Program-made: the position numbers and the translations under genes | Shown here: positions 54,592 to 63,759 of the stretch, one piece after another | How the letters are laid out: the number at the start of each line of letters is the position of its first letter | How positions within the stretch are numbered: position 1 is the stretch's first letter | NCBI RefSeq assembly: GCF_009177065.1 | Contig: NZ_WEZF01000005.1 | Span: 248,001-312,000 of the forward strand | From: Tautonia marina | GTDB taxonomy: Bacteria > Planctomycetota > Planctomycetia > Isosphaerales > Isosphaeraceae | DNA: 64,000 nt | Reading direction: 5' to 3' | Notes under the pieces: model-generated | Told to the model about the DNA's origin: nothing | The model's input: the letters and a program-made list of their open reading frames with translations, nothing else | Databases searched by the model: none

Positions 54592-57345
54592 GTGACTGAC
54601 CTGGGACCCGGGAAGTTTCCCCGTCCTCCAGCCCCGAGCAAACCCGGCCCCGCACCCGAGACCCGATCCGGCATGACTCCCTTCTCCCGGCCTCCCGAGA
54701 TCGCCTTTCAGAAGCAAACGCTGTCAAACGGTCTCGATGTCATCGTTCGTCGAGACCCTCGCCTCCCGATCGTGGCCGTGAACCTCTGGTATCACGTTGG
54801 CTCAAAAAACGAACGGCACGGCCAGCGCGGCTTCGCTCATCTGTTCGAGCATTTGATGTTCGAAGGCTCGCAGCATTTCCCCGGCGATTTCTTCAAACCG
54901 CTCCAGCCCAAGGGAGCTTACGTTAACGGCTCGACCTCTCCCGACCGCACCAACTACATCATCGACCTGCCGACCGCGCACCTGGAACTGGCCCTGGCGA
55001 TGGAATCGGACCGCATGGGCCATCTGCTCGCGGCCCTCAGTGAGGAGAAGCTGGAGATCCAGAAAGGGGTCGTCCAGAACGAATACCGCCAGAACTACGC
55101 GAACCGCCCTTACGGCAGCGTCTCTCGCGTCTTGCCTGAAGCCCTCTATCCCCCCGATCACCCGTACCACTGGCCGACCATCGGCGCCATGGAAGACGTG
55201 GCCGCGGCCTCGTTGACTCAGGTGGAATCGTTCTTCCGCCGGTTCTATGTCCCCAGCAACGCCAGTTTTTGTCTCGTCGGCGATCTGGACGAGGACCGCG
55301 CCTTTGCACTCGCCGAACGCTACTTCGACCCGATTCCGGGGGGCGTTCCCGCGATGCGACCGCCTGTTCCCGAGGTCACCTCGCCTCCGGCCGACCCGAT
55401 CCTCTTGCGCGATCGGGTGGAACTGAACCGCCTCTACCTGACCTGGCACACCGTTCCGCAGTTTCACCCCGACGACGCCCCGCTCGGCCTCGCCGCCGAC
55501 ATCCTGGCCCGAGGGCGGTCCAGTCGGCTCTACCGCCGGCTTGTCCTCGACCAGCAGATCGCCCAGAACGTTTCGGTTTACCAATCCGGTCGCGAGCTGG
55601 CCGGAACCTTCGGGATCATGGTCACGCTCCGACCGGGTCAATCCTGGGAGGTTGCCCGCGATCTGATCGACGCCGAACTGGCCGGCCTCGCCCGGCAGGT
55701 CGATCCCGACGAACTTCACCGTGCCCAGACGGGAAGGCTAGGCGCCTTGATCTATGCCCTGGAGTCGCTCGGTGGCTTCGGGGGCGTGGCCGATCGCCTG
55801 AACGCCTATAACATTTACCTCGGCGATCCGGAACGCATCACCTCCGATTTCGATCGCTTCGCTCAGGTCACCCCCGACCAGATCTCCGAGGTCGTTCGGC
55901 GATGGATCGCCGGAGAAGTCGGGACAACCGCCCCTCGGGTCGAGCTGGTCGTCCTCGGCCGCTCCGGGTCCCCCGCTCCCGAGCCGCTGAATCGTGCCCA
56001 GGCTCCGGCCGCGGCAACCCCTGTCCCGTTCCGTGCCCCGATTCCCGAGCGATTGACCCTCCGATGCGGGGCCGAGCTCTGGGCGATCGCTCGACGCGAT
56101 CTCCCGGTCGTCACCGCCAGCCTCGCCGTTCCCGGAGGAGCAGGGGTTGTCGCTCCCGACCGGGCCGGACTGGCCAGCCTGACCGCCGCGATGCTCGACG
56201 AGGGAACGACAACGCGATCGGCCGTCGACCTGGCAATCGAGGCCGAATCCATCGCGACCAGCCTCTGGGCCTCGGCCGGTTGGGATGGCTCGTACGTTGG
56301 CCTGCGATGCCTGACCTCAAACCTCGATGCCAGCCTCAACCTGGCAATCGACATCCTTCGCAATCCGACCTTTCCCGAAGCAGAGTGGAACCGCATCCAG
56401 AACCAGTCGCTCGCCGCGCTTCGAGCCCGTCGCGACCGGGCAGAGACGGTTGCGGCCCTCACGCTGCTTCGAGCCCTCTATGAGGCCGATCACCCCTATC
56501 AAGTTCCGGCCGACGGAACGCCCAGCTCCGTCGAGCGGCTTGATCGTGAGCGGCTTCGGCAATTTCACGCCGAGCGTTATCTCCCGGCCGGATCGGCCTG
56601 GATCGTCGCGGGAGACATCGATCCGCAGGCAATTGCCCGGCAGCTTGACGATCGACTCGGCGACTGGTCCGGGACCGCTCCCGAGCCGATTCCGCCGATC
56701 GCTCCGGCCTCAGCCTCCCGCCGTCGGATTATCCTGGTCCACCGGCCCGACGCTCCCCAGTCGAACGTTCGGGTCGGGCAGATCGGCCTGCATCGTCGCG
56801 AAGAGGATTATCTCGATGCCATCGTCCTGAACCAGATCCTCGGCGGCCAGTTCTCGTCTCGGCTCAACGAATCGCTCCGCGAACAACGGGGGATGACCTA
56901 CGGGGTTCGAAGCGCCTTCGATGCCCGTCGAGGGGCCGGGCCCTTCACCGTCTCGGCGGCCGTCCAAAGTGATCGGGCCGCCGAGGCAGTCGAGGAAATC
57001 GTCCGGGAGATCGAGCTGTTGCTCGGCGACCGCCCCCCTTCGGATCGAGAGCTGGACGACGCGAAGCGGAGCCTCCTGGAAGGACACGCCCGGCACTTCG
57101 AAACCCCTTCGGACCTCGTCTCCCGCTTTGCCAGTCTGTTCCTGCACGGTTTCCCGGCCGACCACCACGCCCGGTTTGCGGAACGCCTGGCCGCCGTCAG
57201 CCTCGACTCGATGGCTCAGGCCGCCGCTCGTCGCCTTCGTCCGGAAGGCTTGGTAGCGGTCGTGGTGGCCGACGCCGACGACGTGCTCAAACCGCTCGAA
57301 GCCCTGGGCTGGGGGCCGGTCGAGCGAATTGACGTGTCCGAATGA
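54592..57345 (+). CDS. Tandem M16 (insulinase-family) peptidase
   Basis: This 917-aa protein fuses two M16 units. Unit 1 has the inverted zinc motif HLFEH (His83, Glu86, His87) in RGFAHLFEHLMFEG and a downstream Glu in VVQNEYRQNY. Unit 2 (about 490-917) lacks HxxEH but keeps the substrate-binding R/Y segment SLREQRGMTYGVRSAF. This is the active/inactive pairing seen in bacterial M16 heterodimers, here on one chain. No signal peptide is evident. GTG 54592 has AAGGTGGA upstream; ATG 54673 is an alternative. Confidence 0.92.
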   Translation: MTDLGPGKFPRPPAPSKPGPAPETRSGMTPFSRPPEIAFQKQTLSNGLDVIVRRDPRLPIVAVNLWYHVGSKNERHGQRGFAHLFEHLMFEGSQHFPGDFFKPLQPKGAYVNGSTSPDRTNYIIDLPTAHLELALAMESDRMGHLLAALSEEKLEIQKGVVQNEYRQNYANRPYGSVSRVLPEALYPPDHPYHWPTIGAMEDVAAASLTQVESFFRRFYVPSNASFCLVGDLDEDRAFALAERYFDPIPGGVPAMRPPVPEVTSPPADPILLRDRVELNRLYLTWHTVPQFHPDDAPLGLAADILARGRSSRLYRRLVLDQQIAQNVSVYQSGRELAGTFGIMVTLRPGQSWEVARDLIDAELAGLARQVDPDELHRAQTGRLGALIYALESLGGFGGVADRLNAYNIYLGDPERITSDFDRFAQVTPDQISEVVRRWIAGEVGTTAPRVELVVLGRSGSPAPEPLNRAQAPAAATPVPFRAPIPERLTLRCGAELWAIARRDLPVVTASLAVPGGAGVVAPDRAGLASLTAAMLDEGTTTRSAVDLAIEAESIATSLWASAGWDGSYVGLRCLTSNLDASLNLAIDILRNPTFPEAEWNRIQNQSLAALRARRDRAETVAALTLLRALYEADHPYQVPADGTPSSVERLDRERLRQFHAERYLPAGSAWIVAGDIDPQAIARQLDDRLGDWSGTAPEPIPPIAPASASRRRIILVHRPDAPQSNVRVGQIGLHRREEDYLDAIVLNQILGGQFSSRLNESLREQRGMTYGVRSAFDARRGAGPFTVSAAVQSDRAAEAVEEIVREIELLLGDRPPSDRELDDAKRSLLEGHARHFETPSDLVSRFASLFLHGFPADHHARFAERLAAVSLDSMAQAAARRLRPEGLVAVVVADADDVLKPLEALGWGPVERIDVSE

Positions 57346-57485
57346 AACGGCGTCTGATGGCGTCCGTTCGTTGGGGGCCATTTGTGGTCGCGAGGCTCAC
57401 GCTCGAACGACTCCCTGGTCCCGTGCGCTACAATGGATCAGCCACGATCGAGGGTTCCTGCATCTTCAACTGACCGGAGCGAGCG

Positions 57486-59090
57486 ATGCCGACCCGTTCC
57501 AAGCGGTTTCGACCGCTCCGCCGAACCCGGATCGCCTTGCGTCGGGCTATCCTCCGTCTCGATCAAAACCCGCCTGCCTGGACCCGGAATCTCACGCCCT
57601 GGTCGGCCAGCCTGATCACCCACCTGATCCTGATTATCCTGATCGCCATTCTCGCCTTCCTGAATCCCGTGGCCAACCAGGACGACGGCGACCCCGGATT
57701 CCAGGCCAGGATGGCGGATCAGCTCACCGATGATCTGACGACCCTCGACACCCTCGACCAATCCGGCGATCCCTTCACCCGGCTCGACGACCCGACCCCT
57801 TCGCTCCCGATCGATCCAACTGCGATCGATCCCGAGGTCGTCAACGTTCCTGAACTGGCCTCCCGGTTCGGACCCGAGTTGAAACAGAGTCCCCTGGAGT
57901 GGGTCGTCGAACGCCCCGATCGTCTCATGCTCGGTCAGGCTCCGATGGCGACTCAGCTTGGCAGTCAGGCACAAATCGCCCCCTTCTCGGGTCGAAGTGC
58001 CTCGATGAAAGCCGCGCTGCTGCGTCGGGAGGGAGGGACCGCCGAATCGGAAGAGGCCGTCGAACGCGGGCTTCAATGGCTCCTGCGGCATCAGGGCCCG
58101 GCGGGCAACTGGTCGCTTAACTGCGCCCCCCACTGCACCGAAGGCCCGTGCCCCGGCAACGATCAGATGATCTCGGACACCGCCGCCACCGGGCTGGCCT
58201 TGCTCCCGATGCTCGGCGCCGGGCATTCACACGTCGAGCCCGGCCGCTACCAGACCAGTATCGACCGCGGCCTGACCTGGCTCAAAGGGGCTCAGCAGCC
58301 CAGCGGAGAACTGTTTCTCGGCGGAGGAGGAAACGCCCGGATGTACAGCCACGCCATCGCCACAATGGCGCTGTGCGAGGCCTATGGCGTTTCCCGAGAC
58401 GAGGATTTGCTCGAACCCGCCCGGCAAGCCGTGCAATTCATCATCCTGGCCCAGAACCAGCAAGACGGCGGCTGGCGCTATCAGCCGGGCGACGCGGGCG
58501 ATACCTCCGTCTTCGGCTGGCAGATGCTCGCCCTGCGCAGTGCCTCGCTCGCGGGCATCAAGATTCCCGATCACGTCGTCACCGGTTGCCGACGCTACCT
58601 CGACGGTGCCGCGGCTGACCCGGTCGGAGCAACCTACAGCTACATGCCTGGCCGCAAACCCAGCCTGGTGATGACCGCGGAAGCGCTTCTCTGCCGCCAG
58701 TACCTCGGGTGGAGACGGACCACACCCGCCTTGCGATCCGGAGCGGCTCAGGTGTTCCAGGATCTGATGACCTCCGGCGATCGGAACATCTACTTCTGGT
58801 ATTACGCCACCCAGATGCTCCACAACCTCGGTGGCAAGCCCTGGGAACATTGGAATACCCGCATCCGCGAGGGGCTGATCGCCAATCAGATCCAGGGAGC
58901 CGGCTGCGACCGAGGGAGCTGGGACCCGAACAGCCCCCAGCCTGACCGCTGGGGCCGCAGCGCCGGCCGCCATTACACTACCTGCCTTTCCATCCTGACC
59001 CTCGAAGTCTATTATCGCTATCTCCCGCTTTACCAGGAACGTGATCTTCGCCCCTTGAGCCCTCCCCCCCCCTCCGACACGGCCGACTGA
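57486..59090 (+). CDS. Membrane-anchored prenyltransferase/squalene oxidase-repeat protein
   Basis: This 534-aa protein has a basic N-terminus, one transmembrane helix (about 43-60, SLITHLILIILIAILAFL), an acidic linker and then an alpha/alpha toroid-like domain (about 180-515) with QxxDGGWRYQPG-type repeats (AQNQQDGGWRYQPGDAGDTSVFGWQMLAL) and a last segment WDPNSPQPDRWGRSAGRHYTT. It resembles prenyltransferase and squalene-cyclase repeats, but the catalytic DXDD is not seen. Such proteins are abundant in planctomycetes, usually without a known role. Cys in CAPHCTEGPC could bind metal. Confidence 0.75.
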   Translation: MPTRSKRFRPLRRTRIALRRAILRLDQNPPAWTRNLTPWSASLITHLILIILIAILAFLNPVANQDDGDPGFQARMADQLTDDLTTLDTLDQSGDPFTRLDDPTPSLPIDPTAIDPEVVNVPELASRFGPELKQSPLEWVVERPDRLMLGQAPMATQLGSQAQIAPFSGRSASMKAALLRREGGTAESEEAVERGLQWLLRHQGPAGNWSLNCAPHCTEGPCPGNDQMISDTAATGLALLPMLGAGHSHVEPGRYQTSIDRGLTWLKGAQQPSGELFLGGGGNARMYSHAIATMALCEAYGVSRDEDLLEPARQAVQFIILAQNQQDGGWRYQPGDAGDTSVFGWQMLALRSASLAGIKIPDHVVTGCRRYLDGAAADPVGATYSYMPGRKPSLVMTAEALLCRQYLGWRRTTPALRSGAAQVFQDLMTSGDRNIYFWYYATQMLHNLGGKPWEHWNTRIREGLIANQIQGAGCDRGSWDPNSPQPDRWGRSAGRHYTTCLSILTLEVYYRYLPLYQERDLRPLSPPPPSDTAD

Positions 59091-59333
59091 CCAACACGCT
59101 CAGAACGCCCCCCCGGAAGCCCATCCCTCATCGATTCGGCAAGATGCCGAAGACGCAGAACGGCGAAGTTTTTCGGAAAAACCTTGGAAAACCTGGGCAG
59201 TTTCTCCGCGCAATGTCGCCCAATGATTCATGGCTCAATCATTGGATTGGGGCAAGGGTAGACGACCCGCCTATACTATCACTCGCACAGAAGAAATCAT
59301 CATCTCATCGGTTCATCAAAGGCCCAAGATTTC

Positions 59334-60740
59334 ATGACCATCAAGCGGTCTGGTTCCGTCCGAGCAGGGCGGGCCTTGGTTGCGGCGGTTTCGGTGTTAT
59401 TCGGAATCGGAGCCTGGTGGGTGATCCGGGGGATTGTTCCGGTCGAAGATGGAATTCCCGAGGCTGATCCGCTGGCGATGGCCCGATCGCAACTGGAACA
59501 GGGGCAGGGGGAGCTTGCTTGGGAGACGCTCGCCTCGCGCGTTCGCCCCGATGCCGAAGCCCATTGGCTCCTGAGCCGGGCTGCGTTGCAACGCGGTGAT
59601 CTCCAAACCGCGGAAGCCTCACTGGCCGAGGCTCGGTCGCTCGGGTTCGAGAACGATCCGATGCGGACGGAACCCGCGGTTTTCGTCGGATCGGCTCGAT
59701 GCGTGTCCTGCCATGCCGAAATTGCCCACGATCAGCAAGCCAGCCATCATGCCTCGACCTTCGCCGGCGCCGATGACCTGGACCAGCTTCCCTTGCCTGA
59801 TGGCCCCATCCCCGACCCCGAAGTGCCGGAGGTCATCCACTCCTTCCGCAAGGAGGGCGATCGGGTCATCGTGGAAACCGAGGTTGCGGGCGAGCGATTT
59901 TCGATGGTCCTCTCGCATCTGATGGGCTCGGGACACCACGGAACCACCCCGGTCGGGATCGATCCGCTCGGCAATGTCGTCGAGCTTCGGCTCTCTCACT
60001 ATGCCAAAGAGGTCGGGTGGGACCTCACGACCGGCCACCTTCCGCGCCCTGCCGTCCCCTCCGAGTTCCTTGGGCGAACCCTCGCTCCACACGAGCAGCA
60101 GAGCTGTTTGAACTGCCACACAACCCACCTTCAACCCGACGAATCGACCGCTTCCTGGACGGTCGTCGAAGGTGGGGTCCGGTGTGAGCAGTGTCATGGT
60201 CCCGGTGGGAACCATCTGGCCGCGGTGAACGGCGGGTTCTCCGAGCCGGCGATCATGCGACCCCGGCTCGCTTCGGCCGAGCAAGTCGTCAACCTCTGCG
60301 GAACCTGCCACCGGGCCTCGGAATCAGGCCCTCAGGACGAATCGAGCAATCCCTTCCTCGTCCGGTTCCAGGCAACGACGTTCGTCAGGAGTGCCTGCTT
60401 CATCCAGTCAGCTTCGACGGCGAAGTTCGATTGCGTCAGTTGCCATAATCCGCACCGTAACGCCGAAACCGACTCGAGGCACTACGATTCCGTTTGCCTC
60501 TCGTGCCACTCAGATACGCGATCCCTTGATCAAACGATCGCCACAGCGACCCCCCGGGAATTCACCGCGCAAACCCTTTGCCCGATCGAGCCGACCCAGG
60601 GTTGCGTCTCGTGTCACATGCCCCCTCGGGAAAGCTCGATGCGAAACACTCTGTTCACCGATCACCACATTCGGGTCCAGGAGGACCTGGATCGGGTCGA
60701 TCCCCCAGACTCGGTTTCGGAACAGCGGGCCGAAGAGTGA
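59334..60740 (+). CDS. Multiheme cytochrome c with seven CXXCH motifs
   Basis: This 468-aa protein has an N-terminal membrane helix (about 13-31), a short TPR-like helix pair (about 45-105), and then seven CXXCH heme sites at 123, 258, 284, 322, 367, 388 and 424. Several His-rich segments (DQQASHHAST, HLMGSGHHGT, FTDHHIRV) can supply distal ligands. It is probably periplasmic and transfers electrons. It may belong to the family near octaheme tetrathionate/hydroxylamine-type proteins, but no exact match is claimed. Upstream TATACT at about 59272 is a possible -10 box. It is convergent with the next gene. Confidence 0.88.
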   Translation: MTIKRSGSVRAGRALVAAVSVLFGIGAWWVIRGIVPVEDGIPEADPLAMARSQLEQGQGELAWETLASRVRPDAEAHWLLSRAALQRGDLQTAEASLAEARSLGFENDPMRTEPAVFVGSARCVSCHAEIAHDQQASHHASTFAGADDLDQLPLPDGPIPDPEVPEVIHSFRKEGDRVIVETEVAGERFSMVLSHLMGSGHHGTTPVGIDPLGNVVELRLSHYAKEVGWDLTTGHLPRPAVPSEFLGRTLAPHEQQSCLNCHTTHLQPDESTASWTVVEGGVRCEQCHGPGGNHLAAVNGGFSEPAIMRPRLASAEQVVNLCGTCHRASESGPQDESSNPFLVRFQATTFVRSACFIQSASTAKFDCVSCHNPHRNAETDSRHYDSVCLSCHSDTRSLDQTIATATPREFTAQTLCPIEPTQGCVSCHMPPRESSMRNTLFTDHHIRVQEDLDRVDPPDSVSEQRAEE

Positions 60741-60801
60741 CGAGAATTCCCCGGCCCCGTGTTCCCGAACTGGAAGAAACGCTTGCCTCGAAACGTCACG
60801 A

Positions 60802-61548
60802 TCAAGGGACGAACTGGGCCAACGGAATCGTTTTGTGCACCACCAATCGACCCACGGCCAAGGTCTGCGGCGTGGCGTTCACGGGCAAGTACCAGACCAG
60901 ATCACCCGGTCGGACGAACGAGGGCGATCCGATGGTGACCTGAGTCACCGACATCCCACCCGCGCCGGGAACCACCATCGCCGAAGGTCCTCTCGGTGGC
61001 GCAATCACAATCGGATTGCCGGCGATCAACGCTCCCACCAGATGACGACGCTGCGGCATCCATTCCTCGCCGGGAATCATGGAATACCGCCCGAACACGT
61101 TGACCTGGAACGGGTTATTCCGATTCAAAGCCCGATTGTAACTGGCCAAGACCAGCGAGGTTGGGGTCACCAGGGCGCGGGCGGATCCCTCGAACAGATC
61201 GACGTGACCGGCCACGACACTGCCGTTCATCAGGTCGATGCCGGTCACCTCGGCCAGGGTTCCGGGAGCGGCCAGCCTCGGGTTCGCCGGCCAGCGGATC
61301 ACGAAGACCTCAATCGCTCCGAACGACACCGGAAACTGCTGTCCGGCCGCATTTTCGAGCACAATCCACTTGGGCGTCGCCGTCACCACCCGGGCCCATT
61401 CCCCTCCGCCCGGCTGGAACTGCGGGGCGGTGAACCCCCCGATCGCTGCCGTGAACGGCCCCTGGGCGCGAGTCACCGACGCCCCGAGGCTCAACATGCC
61501 GGCGATCCCGATTCCCAGAATCACTGCTCGGAGCCTGTTGCGAGTCAT
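60802..61548 (-). CDS. Secreted hypothetical protein
   Basis: The product is 248 aa with a signal peptide (MTRNRLRAVILGIGIAGMLSLGASVTRA). The mature part is beta-rich and hydrophobic (WARVVTATPKWIVLENAAGQQFPVSF, GTLAEVTGIDLMNGSVVAG). No family is recognised. The repeated valine and glycine content suggests a compact beta structure. It is convergent with the multiheme cytochrome and divergent from a kinase gene. Confidence 0.65.
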   Translation of the reverse strand: MTRNRLRAVILGIGIAGMLSLGASVTRAQGPFTAAIGGFTAPQFQPGGGEWARVVTATPKWIVLENAAGQQFPVSFGAIEVFVIRWPANPRLAAPGTLAEVTGIDLMNGSVVAGHVDLFEGSARALVTPTSLVLASYNRALNRNNPFQVNVFGRYSMIPGEEWMPQRRHLVGALIAGNPIVIAPPRGPSAMVVPGAGGMSVTQVTIGSPSFVRPGDLVWYLPVNATPQTLAVGRLVVHKTIPLAQFVP

Positions 61549-61936
61549 CTCGGAAACCTCCCCGAGTCGAGAACCCCGGGCCCTTGTTCGAATTCCGATC
61601 GCCTGGACGTGGTCGGGAACGCGATCGCTCTTGATGGTTTATTCTAACCTGTATCCGCGACTCGCGGCGAGTGTCATCTGCTGAACCCGTCCGATCCGAT
61701 CATTCGGGGCCATCGGGTGGATTCACCCTTCCCGACTCCCGCATCCATACGCCGCCGTTCGTGATCCTGAACCGTTCGTTCTGATGGAGCGGGTCCGTGG
61801 GGCTCCGAGTGTCTGCAAGGTCGGTTTTCCTGTTTGCAGGGTCGCCAGACGGTCACTACACTAGTCAAAGTCGTTCCATCACTTCGCCTTAACCCATTGG
61901 GGTGTCGGTCGAACTTTACGGAGTCCGAGCGGTCCA
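61549..61936. other. Divergent gap with kinase promoter
   Basis: These 388 bases carry a good promoter candidate for the kinase gene (listed separately). The other part shows nothing I can name. Confidence 0.45.
61834..61862 (+). promoter_or_regulatory. Promoter candidate of the Ser/Thr kinase gene
   Basis: TTGCAG (61834-61839) and TACACT (61857-61862) are separated by exactly 17 bases. Transcription would start about 65 bases before the kinase ATG. This is the best-spaced sigma-70-like match noted in the window. Confidence 0.5.
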
Positions 61937-63625
61937 ATGAGTGATTCCGAGGCGACCACTGGATGGGCTGACGCCGACTCCTCCGGAGCTCCCGATCGTG
62001 ATTTGACCGGCCAGTTGCTCGGGGGCGAGTTCCTGGTGGAGCGATTGATCGGCCGGGGAGGGATGGGAGAGGTCTATCTCGCCCGGCAGCAGGGGTTAAA
62101 TCGGCCGGTTGCGTTGAAGGTGCTCCGGCCCGACCTGGTTTCCAACCCGACCTACCTGAGCCGATTCGAGGTCGAGGCCACCGCGGTGGCCCGCTTGAAT
62201 CATCCGAACATCGTGCAGGTCTACACCCTCGGCCGAGACGGCGACCTGCGCTTCATCGCCATGGAGTATGTTCAGGGGACGAATCTCCGGGACTATCTCC
62301 GCAAAAAGGGGACCGTCGAGCTTCCCCTGGCCTTTTCCATCATGCGGCAAACCTGCCAGGCCATGGCGGCGGCCAGTGAGTTGGGGCTGATCCATCGCGA
62401 CATCAAGCCCGAAAACCTGATGCTGACTCGCAAGGGGCAGGTCAAGGTCGCCGATTTCGGCCTCTGCCGCGAGCAAGGAGCCGAGGCCCTGCACCTGACC
62501 CAGGAAGGGGTCACGCTCGGGACCCCCATGTATATGAGTCCCGAGCAGGTCCGGGGGCTGAGCCTCGACCATCGCAGCGACCTCTACTCGATGGGGGTCA
62601 CCTTCTACCACATGCTCGCCGGGGTTCCCCCCTTTCGGGCCGAGACCGCCGTTGCCGTGGCCTTGAAACACCTGCAGGAGCAACCGATCGACCTGTCCGT
62701 GCACCGACCCGACCTGCCTCCCGAGTTGGTCAAACTGGTCATGAAGCTCATGGCCAAGAAGCCCGAAGACCGCTACAAATCGGCCGGTGAACTCGATCGG
62801 GAACTCCTCCGCCTCCGTGGAATCGTCACTGCCACTCAATCGATTCCCACAATCTCAACCGGTGAACCCACACCTTCGCCTCTCCCCGGTTCCTCAATCG
62901 CCTCGGGGCCGTCGATCCTTCAACGAACCGCATGGAGGATTGGTCAGCTACGGCTCGGAGGGGGAACACTCGTGACGCTCGGGGGGCTCGGCCTGCTCGT
63001 TGGCGCGGCCCTTGGCTGGTCGGCCCGCCCGACCGACATGCTTTCCGGCGGAGCCCCGGCCGGACCGCCGGCCCTCTGGATGGCTCCCGCCTGGGAATCG
63101 ATCCCGAAACAGGCGACGGCCCAGGATCAGCTCCGCTACGCGCAGCTCCTCGCTCGCCCCTCTGATCGTTCGGCAGCGCTGCTTGCGGTCCCCGGCCATT
63201 TTCCGAGGGCCGAGCCCTGGGGCTCGACCGCTTACACGCAACTGGCGCGTGCATTGTTCGACCGCCTCGATCACCTCGGACTCAACGCCCTGGCCGACTC
63301 ACTCGAAGCAGAGCCCGAGGCCGCAACCCAGCGGCGCCGACTGGCCGACATCTGCCGAGCCGCCTCGAACGCCCTGGAAGATCGACCCGACCTCGCCCTT
63401 GAGCATCTGACTGCCCGAGCCCCGGCTCCACCCTATCTCGAACCGGCTCTGGCCGAGCTGGCGCTGGAAGTGGCGGAATGGGCCAGGAGCAGCCCCAGCG
63501 CAAGCCCGCTGGCGGCCCAGTGGACAAACGTTCGAGAAGATCTCCTCCAGGCGCTCCGCATCGTCACCTTCGATCCCGCCGAGCGATTCGAACCCGGGCG
63601 ACGACGCCCCCAGGCCCGACCCTGA
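61937..63625 (+). CDS. Membrane Ser/Thr protein kinase (PknB-like)
   Basis: This 562-aa protein has a complete eukaryote-like kinase domain at about 32-295: Gly-rich IGRGGMGEVY, ATP Lys in VALKVL (Lys61), catalytic HRDIKPEN (153-160) and DFG (173-175), SPEQ in the activation segment, and DLYSMGVTFY. A Thr/Ser/Pro-rich linker leads to one transmembrane helix (about 343-361). The outer part (about 365-562) is helical with no known sensor domain. Planctomycetes encode many such kinases. The FHA gene 135 bases downstream on the same strand suggests a phosphothreonine-binding partner. Confidence 0.93.
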   Translation: MSDSEATTGWADADSSGAPDRDLTGQLLGGEFLVERLIGRGGMGEVYLARQQGLNRPVALKVLRPDLVSNPTYLSRFEVEATAVARLNHPNIVQVYTLGRDGDLRFIAMEYVQGTNLRDYLRKKGTVELPLAFSIMRQTCQAMAAASELGLIHRDIKPENLMLTRKGQVKVADFGLCREQGAEALHLTQEGVTLGTPMYMSPEQVRGLSLDHRSDLYSMGVTFYHMLAGVPPFRAETAVAVALKHLQEQPIDLSVHRPDLPPELVKLVMKLMAKKPEDRYKSAGELDRELLRLRGIVTATQSIPTISTGEPTPSPLPGSSIASGPSILQRTAWRIGQLRLGGGTLVTLGGLGLLVGAALGWSARPTDMLSGGAPAGPPALWMAPAWESIPKQATAQDQLRYAQLLARPSDRSAALLAVPGHFPRAEPWGSTAYTQLARALFDRLDHLGLNALADSLEAEPEAATQRRRLADICRAASNALEDRPDLALEHLTARAPAPPYLEPALAELALEVAEWARSSPSASPLAAQWTNVREDLLQALRIVTFDPAERFEPGRRRPQARP

Positions 63626-63759
63626 CCCTGAACTCTGACCCGCTCGGGATCGTATCGGATCACAATCGACGCAGAACGGTTCTTAAAACATCCCATTCAC
63701 CCCTCGTTCCTTGCACCTACACGACACGACACGGTCAAGGTCTTCGGAGTTTTCCCGCG

